The position numbers and the translations under genes are program-made. From the NCBI GenBank assembly GCA_025201805.1, contig MU619288.1, positions 1-41,156 of the forward strand: 41,156 nt of DNA, written 5' to 3'. Each line of letters begins with the position of its first letter. Positions within the stretch are counted from its first letter, which is position 1. Below are positions 1-10,736 of this stretch, piece after piece. This DNA comes from Parasitella parasitica. Its lineage: Eukaryota; Mucoromycota; Mucoromycetes; Mucorales; Mucoraceae. The notes below the pieces were generated by a model that worked only from the letters and a program-made list of their open reading frames with translations, searched no databases and was not told where the DNA came from.

Positions 1-657
1 TCAGATTTTTAGTATTTTCCAAGTCTTTCTCGATGTTTCTTTTAGTAAAGCTCTTTTATAAACTGCTTAAAAGATATTAAAAATAACCTTAGACAATAAA
101 AAATATTCAGTAGAAAATCTACTATAGTGAATATATACAAGAATAATCAATTAACAGTATAAAGACACCAGTATTCAATGCATTAGGTACACTTTCATGT
201 CAAATAACATAAGAGTTTATCCAATGATATCACTTTATTTTGTCAAAATCTGAATTTCAATTATTTTAAATGGGAGACCTCCAAGCTGGTTTCCCAGGCG
301 AGTTTCCCAGCATACTTTTTTTAGATAACTCTTATTTATTAAACAGCCTAAGCAGGCTGTCTTTTAAATGTGGGACTCTAACTAGTGTCCTCAGGGTGTC
401 TCCTGTACCCTATAAATGCTTTTCCTTTCAGATATATTTTAACCACAATCCTGTTTTAAAAAAAAAAAAAAAAAACTTGGTTATAGGCAAGGCGAATCCA
501 ACAGCAAGTGTCTAACATAGACTAAATGACATCTCAGATATGGTCATGATTGATAATATGTTTGAAAACAAAGAAGCTGCATAAACTTGCTTGTTTTATT
601 GAGAAAAAAAGGGACTGAGATGTGTATACGGGGGGGGGGGGTTCCTTGTGAGTCAAT
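1..657. other. AT-rich intergenic stretch downstream of HIS4
   Basis: I see no credible gene here. The stretch has an A-run near 460-475 and a run of ten or more G at about 631-641 just past the HIS4 stop codon. A short open frame at 270-515 has low-complexity lysine codons from the A-run and no family resemblance, so it is not called. The spacer probably holds the HIS4 3' untranslated region. Confidence 0.5.
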
Positions 658-3280
658 TTACTTTCTCAAGTCCTTGATACGAACAGCAACAGCGTTGCGG
701 TGGGCATCTAGTCCTTCAATTTCAGCTAAGCGCATGACAGTGTCAGCTAAAAGGTCCATTCCTTCAGCTGTGCATTCTTGAGAAGTAATGTGTTTAACAA
801 AGCCATTAGTGTTTACTCCAGAGTACATGCGAGAGTAGCCATAAGTAGGTAAGGTGTGATTGGTACCAGAGGCATAATCGCCAAAGCTTTCAGGTGAATA
901 TTGACCAACAAAGACACTACCAGCGTTTTTGACCAAAGGCACGGCACCAGGTGCGTCCTTTAGATGCAAAATCAAATGCTCAGGAGCATAATCATTACTA
1001 AACTCCATAGCTTCTTCCAAAGTTTTCATACTCAAGCTGAAGGAATGAGGGATTGACTTGCGAATAATATCACAGCGAGGTAGAGCCATGGCTTGATCGT
1101 GGACTTCATTTTCGATCTCTTTCAAGTGTTGCTCAGTTAAATCAACAGCCAACAATACAACTTGTGAGTCAGCACCATGTTCGGCTTGTGATAGGAGATC
1201 AGCAGCGACATAAGCAGGGTTGCTAGTCATATCAGCAATTACGAGCACCTCAGATGGACCTGCAGGCATGTCAATAGCAACAAGGCAGGATGTATCGTTT
1301 TGTGCGACCATTTTAGCAGCAGTAACATATTGGTTGCCGGGACCAAAAATTTTGTCTACCTTGGGAACGGTTTCGGTGCCATACGCCATGGCAGCAACGG
1401 CTTGAGCGCCGCCCGCCTTCAACACATGAGAAGCGCCGACCTTGTGAGCAACATACAAAACTTCAGGTACAACAGAGCCGTCCGATCTAGGTGGCGTTGC
1501 AATTACAATTTCACGGCAGCCAGCAACCTTGGCAGGAATGCCAAGCATGAGAGTAGTAGAGGGCAAAATGGCAGTTCCGCCTGGTACGTAAAGACCAACA
1601 CGTTCAATAGGACGAGTGAAGCGAGAACAGACAACTCCAGGCATAGTCTCGACCACTAAAGTCTCTTTATCCAACTGAGCATCATGGAATTTGTAGATAT
1701 TATCATACGCTTGGTCGATAGCCTTTTTGGTAACGGGATCAAGTTCCATCTGAGCAGGATCAAATGGTGCAGTAATAATTTGGGTTTCTAGACTAACACG
1801 ATCGAATTGGCGAGTGAAATCCAATACAGCAGCATCACCACGGTGTCTGACTTGCTGCATGATAGGAGTAACACGCTTGATGATCTCAGTAGAGTCGATA
1901 ATGGGGCGCAATAAAAGCTCGTTTCGTTTCTTCACAGAGATACTCTCTAAATCAAACTTCATCATTTCAATACGGCCATTGTTGAGGACAGGCTCCGTAG
2001 CAGGGGCGGCGTTGCAGGCGGCTGGTAAAGAGGTCTTTTCTTCCCACTTGGGTTTGGCATTGCCCGCACGACGAGTAACTTTTCTGGCCTTCTTGTTCAA
2101 ATTGTTTTCGATATCAGCCAAGGAAACGCCAGCACTGACACATTTAGTCAGGGCAAAGTAAATCAAATCTGCAGCCTCCCAAGCAACATCCTCTTTCTCG
2201 GTAGCATCGCATAATTCCTCCGCTTCCTCCATTATTTTGGCACGCAATAATTTAGCATCAGTAAACAAGCGAGCAGTATACGACCCTTCAGGAGCGTTGC
2301 TTTTTCTTGCCCTCAAAGTCTTTTCAAGAGCGGTAAGGCCAGAGTCTGCGCCAAAACAGGTACGAGTATTCAAATGACAGAAGCCTAATTGAAAAAAAAA
2401 AAAAATAAAAAATAAAAATGCAATTCAATCATCCAAAGCGAATTAAACAAAGTGGGTGTTTCCTTTTACCTGCCCCATGTTGCTCTACGACAAAACGCAA
2501 CGCATCGCCATCGCAGTCGTAGTCAATACGCTTCAGGGTTTGAGTAGCACCTGACGTAAGGCCCTTGTGCCAGAGACCACGTTCACGGGACTGATATACT
2601 CCCTGTCCAAGACGAATCGACTCGGCGACACTTTGCTTACTCGAGTAGACCAAGCCGAGCGCCTTGTTGAATTCGTCAACTACGATTGTCGTGTAAAGCC
2701 CATCTGGGCGATCAGTCTTTGCAGTTGCTAAAAATGCTTCGGCAATGTTCAACTTGCTGGCATCGTCAGTGGCAGTCGTTAAAAGAGAAGCAGGAACCAA
2801 CACATCGACATGCTCAGCGCCCAATTTTGCGATAGTATCAATCGAGACACCACTACCCAATTGAATGGCAAATGTTTTTTTACCACCGTGTGCCAAAAGA
2901 CCAGTGCTTTCAGCAGCAATTCTTTTGACAGAGTCGACGTCGGATGTAGCGACGATAACAGTAGAAACGCCTTTGACCGAAACAGGGCTAGTGGCTGAAA
3001 CAGCGATACGGTCTTCAGAGACCATGCCCATCAGTTCTTGCTCTATCTGCTCATACACTTCCAGGTCGAAAATGACCTTGAACACACCAACGTCCCACAG
3101 CTGTACAGCTTCATCGATTGACTTGGCATATGCCCAGTAAAGAGTAGACCCAGTCTGGCTGATTAATGATTTGATTTGATCGACTTGGCCATTGCTGAGA
3201 ATCACAGAGCCAAAAAACGAGAGACAGGAATACAGAGGTGCTTGAGAAGCGTCACCCAAATCAATGGAAGGTACAAACAT
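658..3280 (-). CDS. HIS4: Trifunctional histidine biosynthesis protein HIS4
   Basis: One polypeptide carries phosphoribosyl-AMP cyclohydrolase, phosphoribosyl-ATP pyrophosphatase and histidinol dehydrogenase, which are steps 2, 3, 9 and 10 of cytosolic histidine synthesis. There are two exons, 3280-2470 and 2384-658, with an 85-nt GT-AG intron that splits a glycine codon in the cyclohydrolase motif ([15 protein letters not shown] once spliced). The product is 845 aa; yeast His4 is about 800. The cyclohydrolase signature ([14 protein letters not shown]) is near residue 235, the pyrophosphatase region near 275-375 ([15 protein letters not shown]), and the dehydrogenase from about 410 to the end ([29 protein letters not shown]). 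I chose the ATG at 3280 because MFVPSID resembles His4 N-termini; an in-frame ATG at 3376 would add 32 residues. It is head-to-head with the gene at 3849. Confidence 0.95.
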
Positions 3281-3848
3281 TGGTCCTTTTTTCTTAAAAT
3301 GTAAAAAAGAAGATGTCAAAGATCTATTTTTGTTCACAGATGAAAGTATGTCAGTTTTTGCCTCTTGGCCAGTCACGATGTGTCATGATAACTCTTTTTT
3401 TTTTTTTTGTTTCTCATATCATAGGAAATAGATCGTCTGTCAAATGGCCCTAACGACGCTCTGGGAAAGACAAAGGGACGTTTGATTAACCCTGTTTCAG
3501 GGTTTTTGGTTTTGGTTTTGGGTGACAATCACAAATCGGAATCTGCCAGGTCACAAGGGCCGTAGAGATATACTGTATCTGGCCTATGAGCCATCGAGTG
3601 TTTGAGGTGCCTGACAAACAATATCAAACATTTGACAAAGAATAGCCTTTGTTGAGAAATGTCTAGATGCAATTAAAAAGCGTAATCCTGAACAGATTGA
3701 TCAGTGGCCCCAAGTTATGCTACGGTATACGGTAAAAGATGCGCTTCATTGCGCAGTCAGAAATGACTTGTCCGCAATGTTGAACGCGTCGCTGTCTACT
3801 GTATTTTTTTTTTTTTTTTCACCATTCTTTCATTAAAAACATACTCAA
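3281..3848. promoter_or_regulatory. Divergent promoter between HIS4 and the PIP-box orphan gene
   Basis: This 570-nt spacer sits between two genes transcribed away from each other. It contains A/T runs near both starts (3390-3408 and 3804-3820) and the ACGCGT element listed separately. I do not see a perfect TGACTCA Gcn4-type site upstream of HIS4. Confidence 0.5.
3784..3789. promoter_or_regulatory. MCB-like box ACGCGT
   Basis: The hexamer ACGCGT lies 60 nt upstream of the ATG at 3849. In ascomycetes it is the MluI cell-cycle box bound by MBF (Mbp1/Swi6-type factors) and marks G1/S genes. A single hexamer can arise by chance, so the call rests on its position next to a protein with PCNA-binding-like motifs. 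Confidence 0.4.
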
Positions 3849-4499
3849 ATGGCAACGCTAGATGCATTCCTCACTAGAGGGAAAAAGAAAGACCAGTTAC
3901 TTGCACAAGATACAAAAGTCAAGCATGCATTTATCAATCCATTTACAACAGCAGTGAAGAAGCCTGCGCCATCACTCAAAGCATCGCCCAAGCCGGCGAA
4001 AAGCCAAAGCAAAACTATAGCTCAGTATTTCACGCCTATGGATGTGGATGTAGAGATGGAAGAGCAGCCAGCAGAGGTCTGCACCATCCGACATAAGATG
4101 CCTGTTACGCACTTATGGAATTTGATGCAATACGAACTGGATCAAGATCCCTTCTACAGCCAGAATTTCGAACAAAATGAACGATCAATGAAAAGACAAG
4201 AGACCCCTATTCCAACAACAGCCTCAACACACTGTAGCCATCGTAGGCGACGAAGGCAAAGCGACACTGACCAAAATACAGCCCAAAAACGGCACAAAAA
4301 GACAGACAATGAACTATCTAGTATCATGACAAGATTTTTGATGATGGACACTGGTGTTAAACATCGACCTACTAGCATGGAGTTTATGGACGAGTTTTCA
4401 GAAGAAATCGAAGATTTAACAAGACCAATTCGTCATAAACAGACATCGCAAGAATCACAACTATTTGTGCATTACATAGCACAAGAATTACTTTACTGA
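3849..4499 (+). CDS. Orphan basic protein with two PIP-box-like motifs
   Basis: This is a single-exon 216-aa protein that I do not recognise as a named family. Residues 3-8 (TLDAFL followed by TRGKKK) and 55-61 (KTIAQYF) both resemble PCNA-interacting peptides, having a small aliphatic residue, two spacers and one or two aromatics followed by basic or Pro residues. Neither has the canonical glutamine in the right place. A basic cluster at about 130-152 (HRRRRR and QKRHKK) looks like a bipartite nuclear signal. Much of the chain is polar and probably disordered. A more ordered-looking stretch surrounds residues 82-105 (PVTHLWNLMQYELDQDPF). The upstream ACGCGT box fits S-phase expression. A role in replication or repair, or as a small PCNA- or ribonucleotide-reductase-related regulator, is inference only. 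Confidence 0.6.
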   Translation: MATLDAFLTRGKKKDQLLAQDTKVKHAFINPFTTAVKKPAPSLKASPKPAKSQSKTIAQYFTPMDVDVEMEEQPAEVCTIRHKMPVTHLWNLMQYELDQDPFYSQNFEQNERSMKRQETPIPTTASTHCSHRRRRRQSDTDQNTAQKRHKKTDNELSSIMTRFLMMDTGVKHRPTSMEFMDEFSEEIEDLTRPIRHKQTSQESQLFVHYIAQELLY

Positions 4500-4595
4500 T
4501 ACCCGTTATTTTTACTCACTTGGATTATTTACAATTATATATTTGTGTCAAGATTTACTCTTTTAAAATTGTATCACCCGTCTTGAATAAAGGTT

Positions 4596-4752
4596 TTATA
4601 TATGCATACAAGTTTATCTACTGCGTTACGGACATATTTATGAAGACCTCAGGCACAATAAAATTGAGCTGCTAAAATGGTTTGCAGAGAGCTTCCAACC
4701 ATCGAAAATAGGTGATAAACAGGATGCAGTCATTGACATTGCCCACGCTTGA
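4596..4752 (+). pseudogene. Short coding-like remnant, unrecognised
   Basis: An open stretch of about 50 codons between the upstream TAA and a TGA at 4750-4752 reads like ordinary protein (LRYGHIYEDLRHNKIELL, then KWFAESFQPSK). It has no start codon in a sensible position. It could be a lost exon or a piece of an old gene. No family is recognised. Confidence 0.2.
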
Positions 4753-4864
4753 TTAAATAATTGGTATTCTTTATTATGCACTTTATTGTTTTCTTTAAAA
4801 TGTCCCTTGTCCTTGACGAGAAATCCTGTGATAGCGAACAGTGAGAAATAGACAGTGTTTTATC

Positions 4865-5755
4865 TCAAAATTGAAAATCCCAAATTTCCAGCTCTATACA
4901 TTCAAATGAAGGGTTCTTACTCAACATTGGATTATTAAAAGTTAGGCAAGGCTGGCTGTAGCCATGTGTCAGATCAGAATGCAACCAAAGCCCAAAGCAT
5001 CCTTGACCACCACCTATTGCAAAAAAGTCTTGATCCCCATAAATCAGGTAATCGTTGAGCATGGTCCAATGGTACACGTCTACTTGCTTTGTGGATTTGT
5101 TTTGTTTCCATAAAAAGCTAATATATTTGCAATGGTTTTTTTTTCTCTTCTTATTAGTACACTACGCTGGTAGGGAGAAACACTGAATTCAATCCTTACC
5201 ATTCACCTGTACCATAGCAGCTTGTATCAATGTGGACACCCTCTGACAAATACGCACCAAACACTTCATCCTGGCTATCTCGAATGACCAGCAAACATGG
5301 TCCATTGTTGAAACATTTCCGGTACAAGGTATTCAAACTTGCTCCATGCTGATCTAAGCTGTAGAGCAATGACCACGTTGATGCAACACTTATTCGGTTA
5401 GGTAACCATTGCTGAATCTAATGACAATGTGCGTAAGAAACAAAAGATTTTGTGTACAGCATAGTGAAATTTTACTCGTTCGCACGTTTATGGCTAACAT
5501 GTAATCAAGACATGCACTGGTTGCAATTGACCGATGGATGAACTTTATAGGGGGCGTTGATTTTATTAGTGGCGTCGATTTACTTTTTACCACTAAACCA
5601 TCCTTGCCCAAATACTTTTTCATTTCATACATTGAAGAGTAGCGCTTCATGCTTGATAATGCAATTGGAGAGGATGCGTTTGTGTAAAATTGGGTGCATT
5701 CGATCGTGGACGGCGTCAATCTTGAAGAGGGCGAATTGTTGAATTTTATCGACAT
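4865..5755 (-). CDS. OXR1: TLDc-domain protein, OXR1-like
   Basis: TLDc proteins of the OXR1 family protect against oxidative stress, and yeast Oxr1 also acts on V-ATPase assembly. Proposed exons are 5755-5591, 5417-5200 and 5117-4865, which join in frame to give 211 aa; yeast Oxr1 is about 270. Visible TLDc features, in order, are TWSLLYSLDQHGASLNTLY, the FGAYLSEG strand, a YGTGECFLWK motif that straddles intron 2, and a C-terminus with YLIYGDQDFFAIGGG, GFGLW-like CFGLWL, and ELEIWDF ending just before the stop. The first exon and the 173-nt first intron are the least certain parts; the true N-terminus may lie upstream or include another exon. It is convergent with the orphan gene at 3849. 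Confidence 0.8.
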
Positions 5756-6087
5756 TATGGTGAGTATTTTAGTGGGTTAAAGACAAAATGTACACAGTGT
5801 GTGTCCAAGAGCCTTTTATATTGTTTATTTTTTTGTTCTGTTTTTCTATAATAATGACGCTTTCTTGGATTTTCTGCCCCTTCCAATAGCGGGTTGAACC
5901 GATCTTATTGTTTAGATTTCACTGACCACCATCGCTATTTAACGTTTATTTATGACAAGGAAACATGCAAACATGCGCAAAATGAACTACGAATAATGAG
6001 CTATTATCTTTTTTGAATAAATAGCGCAGTGTTTATGTACCACAGCGAACGATCTTCTTGCTTGTTCCACCACCCCTTTTTAACGTT
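5756..6087. other. Intergenic stretch between OXR1-like and COP1 genes
   Basis: Both neighbours are on the minus strand, so this should hold the COP1 3' untranslated region and the OXR1-like promoter. No coding signal is seen. Confidence 0.4.
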
Positions 6088-8600
6088 TCATTTCAAAGAA
6101 AGCACTTTGACCACACCTTTGCTATTTGCTGCTACTAGTTTCATAGTACCCTTTTTCCAGCAGACTGAGCTAATGAATATGCTTTCGTCCTCATGTTCCT
6201 AAGGACCGTGTTCAATGTACAGTTTGTCGAATAAAAATATCCAGAATCTTACATTACCAGGAAACGAGTATGTCGCAATAGGTTTGTCTGCATTTTTGTG
6301 GTACGTAAAAACGGTGTTGCATTCACTGCCGCAGGAAATCCAATCTCCATCTGTGCTTAAACCAACAAAATTCTTCTCATTTTGATGTCCTTCGTAGCTT
6401 CGTTTGCATGTTCTCGATTCTCTGTCCCATAATTTTAATGTACTGTCTGTGGATCTATAATCCCTGGTCAGCACCGATATCAACGTGTATTATACAGACT
6501 ATACTTGCGCAGACACAATCTCATCATCATTCAGCCATTTAACATACGACACTGCTTTCTTGTGGCCAATGAATCGGCTCATTGGATGCGCTGGATATCT
6601 CAAGTCATAACAAGAGATGTGGTGATCTAGAACACACAATCTTAGATCACAGAAAAGGGATGTCTCGTTTCCAAGACTTACCTGCACTACCGACGGCTAA
6701 ATAGTAGCTGTTGTTTGGAGCAAACTTAGCGCAGCATACGTTTCCTTTTTGTTCCAATGTGTGAACTGCTTTATTTTGCGATAATGACCAAACTCTCACT
6801 GTACTATCATCACTGCCACTTGCCAATAGCGTGGGATTGGTTTCACAATAGTCTACACTCCAGGCACGTTTTGTGTGTTCGCTAAACGTGTGCACCTTGC
6901 GCCCCGTGGAGCAATCCCAAATATCAATGAGGCCTTCATAATCGGAGGATGCAAGCTGTGATTTTATGTACGGCGACCAAGATAAACAACTAACTTTATG
7001 TCCACACATGAGGACCCGTAAAGGGTAATGGCCAGTCGAATATCCCATCATATTGAAATCAAACAGCTTGATTTCCTTGGTTACGCCTCCCACTGCAACC
7101 AGTTCTTGATCCCGATCGAAGCCTATTGTAGAGACTATAGAGCTGATTTGTCGATTGCCATCAGTGTAGCTAATCGTGTCTATAAGATCGAATTGGTTGT
7201 AGCGAGTCAATTCGTAGATCGAGGTGGATAATTCAGTCAATAGCTTTCTTCCTGCCAGACACAAGATTGGCTTTTGAGATTACACAATATTGGTCGAAAA
7301 TTACCATAGACTTACGTTTATTCATATTGTCATTTGGCGATAATAATGAATGATACATGCTGCGTAGATCGTCAAATCTATCATTCAGGCGGTGGTACAA
7401 AGGCGGCGACTGTTCATCTTGTATTTGGTAATGCCGACGTTCTGATTCGACTAGTTCGTCTTTTATAACACCTTCGTTCTCAACGCTGCCTCTTACGTCG
7501 TCCTTATCGTCAAGTTCGTCGTCTGTGCTTAATATCTTGACAAAAAAAAACCCCCATTAATTGTACGAACCCTGGCTGTAAACTGGCACTTACCAACTTT
7601 CGCTTTCTATGGTCGTGTGGGGGGCTGCTGTCTTGATAGACCAAATTCTGAAGGTCTGAATTTATGCAGTTGTTTTCATTCAGCAAGGAGCGAACAGTCT
7701 AGCAGAGGTTGTCAGAAATTCACAGCTGCTAAACTTCCACGAAGCCAATTACTGTTTGGTTCTTTTTCTCTAATTTCTCTAAAAATGCCACGAGCAGTTC
7801 TTGCTTGATCCTGGTTTCATCCCTTTCGATTCTTTGTCGCTGTGAAAGAGCTGTTTCAAACACTGATTTCAAATCTAGAGTGGAAAAAATAGCACGATTT
7901 TTTTTATTTTTTATTAATAAGACACAATCTCACCCGTGGTGAATTCACTCACCTTGGCAAGAGAGTGAATTGGCCAGCGTATTTGCGATTGAATCGTTGC
8001 TTTTATTGCTTGCTATGATGAGTTTTTCTATCGGGTCAAGATGCTGATTGACAGGTTGACTTTCTTTAATAGATCGAATTCGGTATGCTGCGAGTTTGTT
8101 TACTACGGCGCATTCAATATCCATAATCAGTAAGAATAACACACACACACACACGCACACACAAGAACGTAACCAACACTTACATTGAAAATTAGGGAAA
8201 ATATTGGTCTTGTTCAATGCTGAGCGGCATATTGGACAATCAGATTGATTGTCCAAGTGGAGCGAGAGGCATCCATGGCTTGGCTTGTTTTAGCGTCGTA
8301 TTTCCATAAATATCAAGTAACAAGAGAAAGAGCTTACCAAAACGAATGGCCACAATGGGTTACATATACCTCCTTCATCAGATCCTGACATATTGGGCTT
8401 GTGAATAAGTGTATTAGCCCTATTTCCAAGACAATGCATACATCAAGTTACCATGCAAGCTCCTCGTCTATCTTTCCTGTTTCCTCTGGCTTCTCGGTTT
8501 GCTGACGCGAGCCACCCAGCAGTGATAGGATAGATGGCCAGCGGTTCTGCTGACTATCGGATTCGGTTCTGTCAGTGTCTTCACCGCCGTCAGAAGACAT
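6088..8600 (-). CDS. COP1: COP1-type E3 ubiquitin ligase (RING, coiled coil, WD40)
   Basis: COP1 ubiquitinates transcription factors and other substrates in plants and animals, binding them through its WD40 propeller. Eleven exons join without a frame break: 8600-8452, 8397-8338, 8278-8184, 8102-7953, 7874-7753, 7698-7594, 7535-7316, 7251-6682, 6626-6509, 6454-6253 and 6198-6088. The product is 633 aa; Arabidopsis COP1 is 675 and human 731. A C3HC4 RING at residues 50-92 is assembled from three exons (CPICQDLMKEVYVTHCGHSF, then CHGC, HLDN, SDCPICR). Charged helices follow, and seven WD repeats run from about residue 315 (ASSDYEGLIDIWD, ASGSDDSTVRVW, FIGHKKAVSYVKW, NEKNFVGLSTDGDWI). Intron 9 appears to be GC-AG. 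The C-terminus (SSVCWKKG, AANSKGVVKVLSLK) matches the COP1 ending closely. It is head-to-head with GDT1. Confidence 0.92.
8138..8163. repeat. (CA)n microsatellite in COP1 intron 3
   Basis: A run of CA dinucleotides with one CG interruption lies inside the intron between exons 3 and 4 of the COP1 gene. Confidence 0.9.
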
Positions 8601-9242
8601 GTCTTTCAACGAGAATAGTAATAATAAGAATAAGAACAATAAAAAAAAAAAAAAAAAAGATATATTTGCATTTGTTTTGCCTGCGAATGTATGCCACTGA
8701 GGACTACACGCACAGGTTCTGAGTTTGTCCAAGCCTGGTTCATCCAATTTGCTTGACACATCAAGAAGGCTAATAAAAAAGCAGACTGTAGAAACAGTAG
8801 AAAAAAAAAGGGGGGGGGGGAGGAAAAAAAAAGAGAGAAAATACCAATTCTACTGGCAAAAACAAAGTGTTGATTTGTTGCAAATCAAATCAACAAACTA
8901 TTCCCTGGCAGAATTATCTTTTTGAGCTGAAAAACTATTGTTGGGAACTTGATTTCGCAGTTTTCATCACAAACGTTGATTGTAAAAAAAATGATGGAAA
9001 CGACTAGAGCAAATGAGCCTGATAGTTGATGCATTTGCCGTTATTTGCCTGTTTGTTTATAGCACTTTGGCCAGGGCTTGTTATTCCAGACATGTCTACA
9101 TTTCTAACCTTCAACTCGCCCAATCTACCCAAAAAGAGTAGATATCGGAAACTCAATGCGATATGGTCGGTTATCTTGAGAAACTCAATTTAAATTTCTT
9201 CTTTTTTCCTCCTTCCTTTGCGAACCGTTTAGTTGCTTACAA
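8601..9242. promoter_or_regulatory. Divergent promoter between COP1 and GDT1
   Basis: This 640-nt spacer lies between two genes pointing away from each other. It holds an A-run at about 8641-8658, an A9-G10 tract near 8802-8820, then another A-run. Open frames in it come from these homopolymers. No specific binding site is claimed. Confidence 0.5.
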
Positions 9243-10331
9243 ATGAATCGTTTTTACAAGCTGATAGTCTTTACGTTGCTGGTTTCTCTTGTAAAAGCTC
9301 AGTTGGACAATCCAGTCGAAGAGGTATGTCCTTTTTAGTAGCTCCAGCTGGCGCAGAGAAAAAAGGGGGGTTTTTTTTTTTCTAAACAGAAATACTTCAA
9401 GCTTTTAGATGCCACTAATGTCGACCCAACAGAGCAACAGTCTGATATCAACTGGAGCCGCAGCGAGACATCAGAAGCAGACACGATTGAAAAGAAATCA
9501 TTCATCATTTCTCTGCTAATGATTATTGTCTCTGAAATTGGCGACAAGACTTTTTTAATTGCGGCCATCATGGCGATGAAACACTCTAGGCTTGTTGTGT
9601 TTAGTGCTGCCTTCTCTTCCCTGGTAATCATGTCGGTATTGTCAGCGTTCCTGGGCCACGTCGTCCCCAATCTGATCCCCAAGGAATACACTGATGCGTG
9701 TGCTGCCTTGCTCTTCTTGTGTTTCGGTTTGCGCATGATATACGAAGCCTACCACATGGAGAAAGGCGCAGAGAACGAAGAGATGATGGAAGTCGAAGCA
9801 GAATTGAAGACAGTGGAGGATCGTGATAGAGCCAGCAAGTTGGAGGAAATGGAGGTTGGGGGTTTAGAGGCTGCTGCAGATGCCAACAAAGGACAGCAGG
9901 CTAAAGAAGGGTTGATGAATTTGATGCAGCTGGTGTTCTCACCTGTCTTTGTGCAAACTTTTGTTTTAACCTTTCTGGGCGAATGGGGCGATCGCTCTCA
10001 GATCTCTACAATTGCTTTGGCGGCTGCTAATGTAAGTCTACTTTGAATCTAGCACCGTGTCGAAAATTAACATCTTGAGCATCAGAACGTTTACTATGTC
10101 ACTGCTGGCGTGGTTATTGGCCATGGTATGTGTACTGCACTTGCGGTTATCGGTGGCCGTATGCTGGCATCCAAGATTTCTGTTAGAACAGGTAGGGAAA
10201 ACAAAAGGGAGGCATGCTTTGTTTATTTATAGACTAAATGTTTGCGATTAGTTACTTTTGCGGGCGCTATCCTGTTCCTTGTTTTTGGCCTATTTTATAG
10301 CGTCAATGCGTATAATGGGCTTCAAGAATAA
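9243..10331 (+). CDS. GDT1: GDT1/TMEM165-family Golgi cation transporter
   Basis: Gdt1 moves Mn2+ and Ca2+ into the Golgi in exchange for protons and supports glycosylation. Exons 9243-9323, 9390-10031, 10086-10191 and 10252-10331 give 302 aa; yeast Gdt1 is 280. A signal peptide (MNRFYKLIVFTLLVSLVKA) is followed by the two UPF0016 halves. The first E-x-G-D-K-T motif is at about residues 76-81 (SEIGDKTF) and the second E-x-G-D-R-S at 225-230 (GEWGDRSQ). An acidic, coiled loop of about 60 residues (EEMMEVEAELKTVEDRDRAS) separates the halves. The last exons carry the end of the second half (GVVIGHGMCTALAVIGG, AGAILFLVFGLFY). It is convergent with muskelin. Confidence 0.93.
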
Positions 10332-10561
10332 CTATATATTTTATGTGTACATACATGGCATTTCCTCTTTGTTTCTATCCTTTAGATCCGCTCATTTTTC
10401 TATTTTATTGCAGCTCGCATATGGAATAAATATCCGATTTTTTATCTTTGCTGGTGTAACCTTTCTAGATTACCAACAATTCGCGGGAAAAGGCTGGTAA
10501 AACGTCTGCCTATCTATTTTTTTTTTAAAAAAGAGGACGGCATATCTATACCAAGTATTTT

Positions 10562-10736
10562 NNNNNNNNNNNNNNNNNNNNNNNNNNNNNNNNNNNNNNN
10601 NNNNNNNNNNNNNNNNNNNNNNNNNNNNNNNNNNNNNNNNNNNNNNNNNNNNNNNNNNNNNNNNNNNNNNNNNNNNNNNNNNNNNNNNNNNNNNNNNNNN
10701 NNNNNNNNNNNNNNNNNNNNNNNNNNNNNNNNNNNN
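10562..10736. other. Assembly gap (175 N)
   Basis: The run of N hides the 3' end of the muskelin gene and possibly part of the GDT1 3' untranslated region. Whether the true gap length is 175 is unknown. Confidence 0.99.

Noticed and set aside
270-515. 81-codon plus-strand frame near the left end
   Set aside because: Its C-terminal part is a lysine run made by poly-A, and the remainder has no resemblance or promoter signal.
1220-2161. Several plus-strand frames of 60-120 codons
   Set aside because: They are shadows of the HIS4 coding strand and resemble nothing.
8448-8759. Upstream start for COP1 at the in-frame ATG 8759
   Set aside because: It would add a run of Phe/Leu translated from the promoter A-tract; the ATG at 8600 begins the normal acidic N-terminus.
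8725-8925. 66-codon frame in the COP1-GDT1 promoter
   Set aside because: It consists mainly of poly-K, poly-G and poly-R text from the A9-G10 tract.
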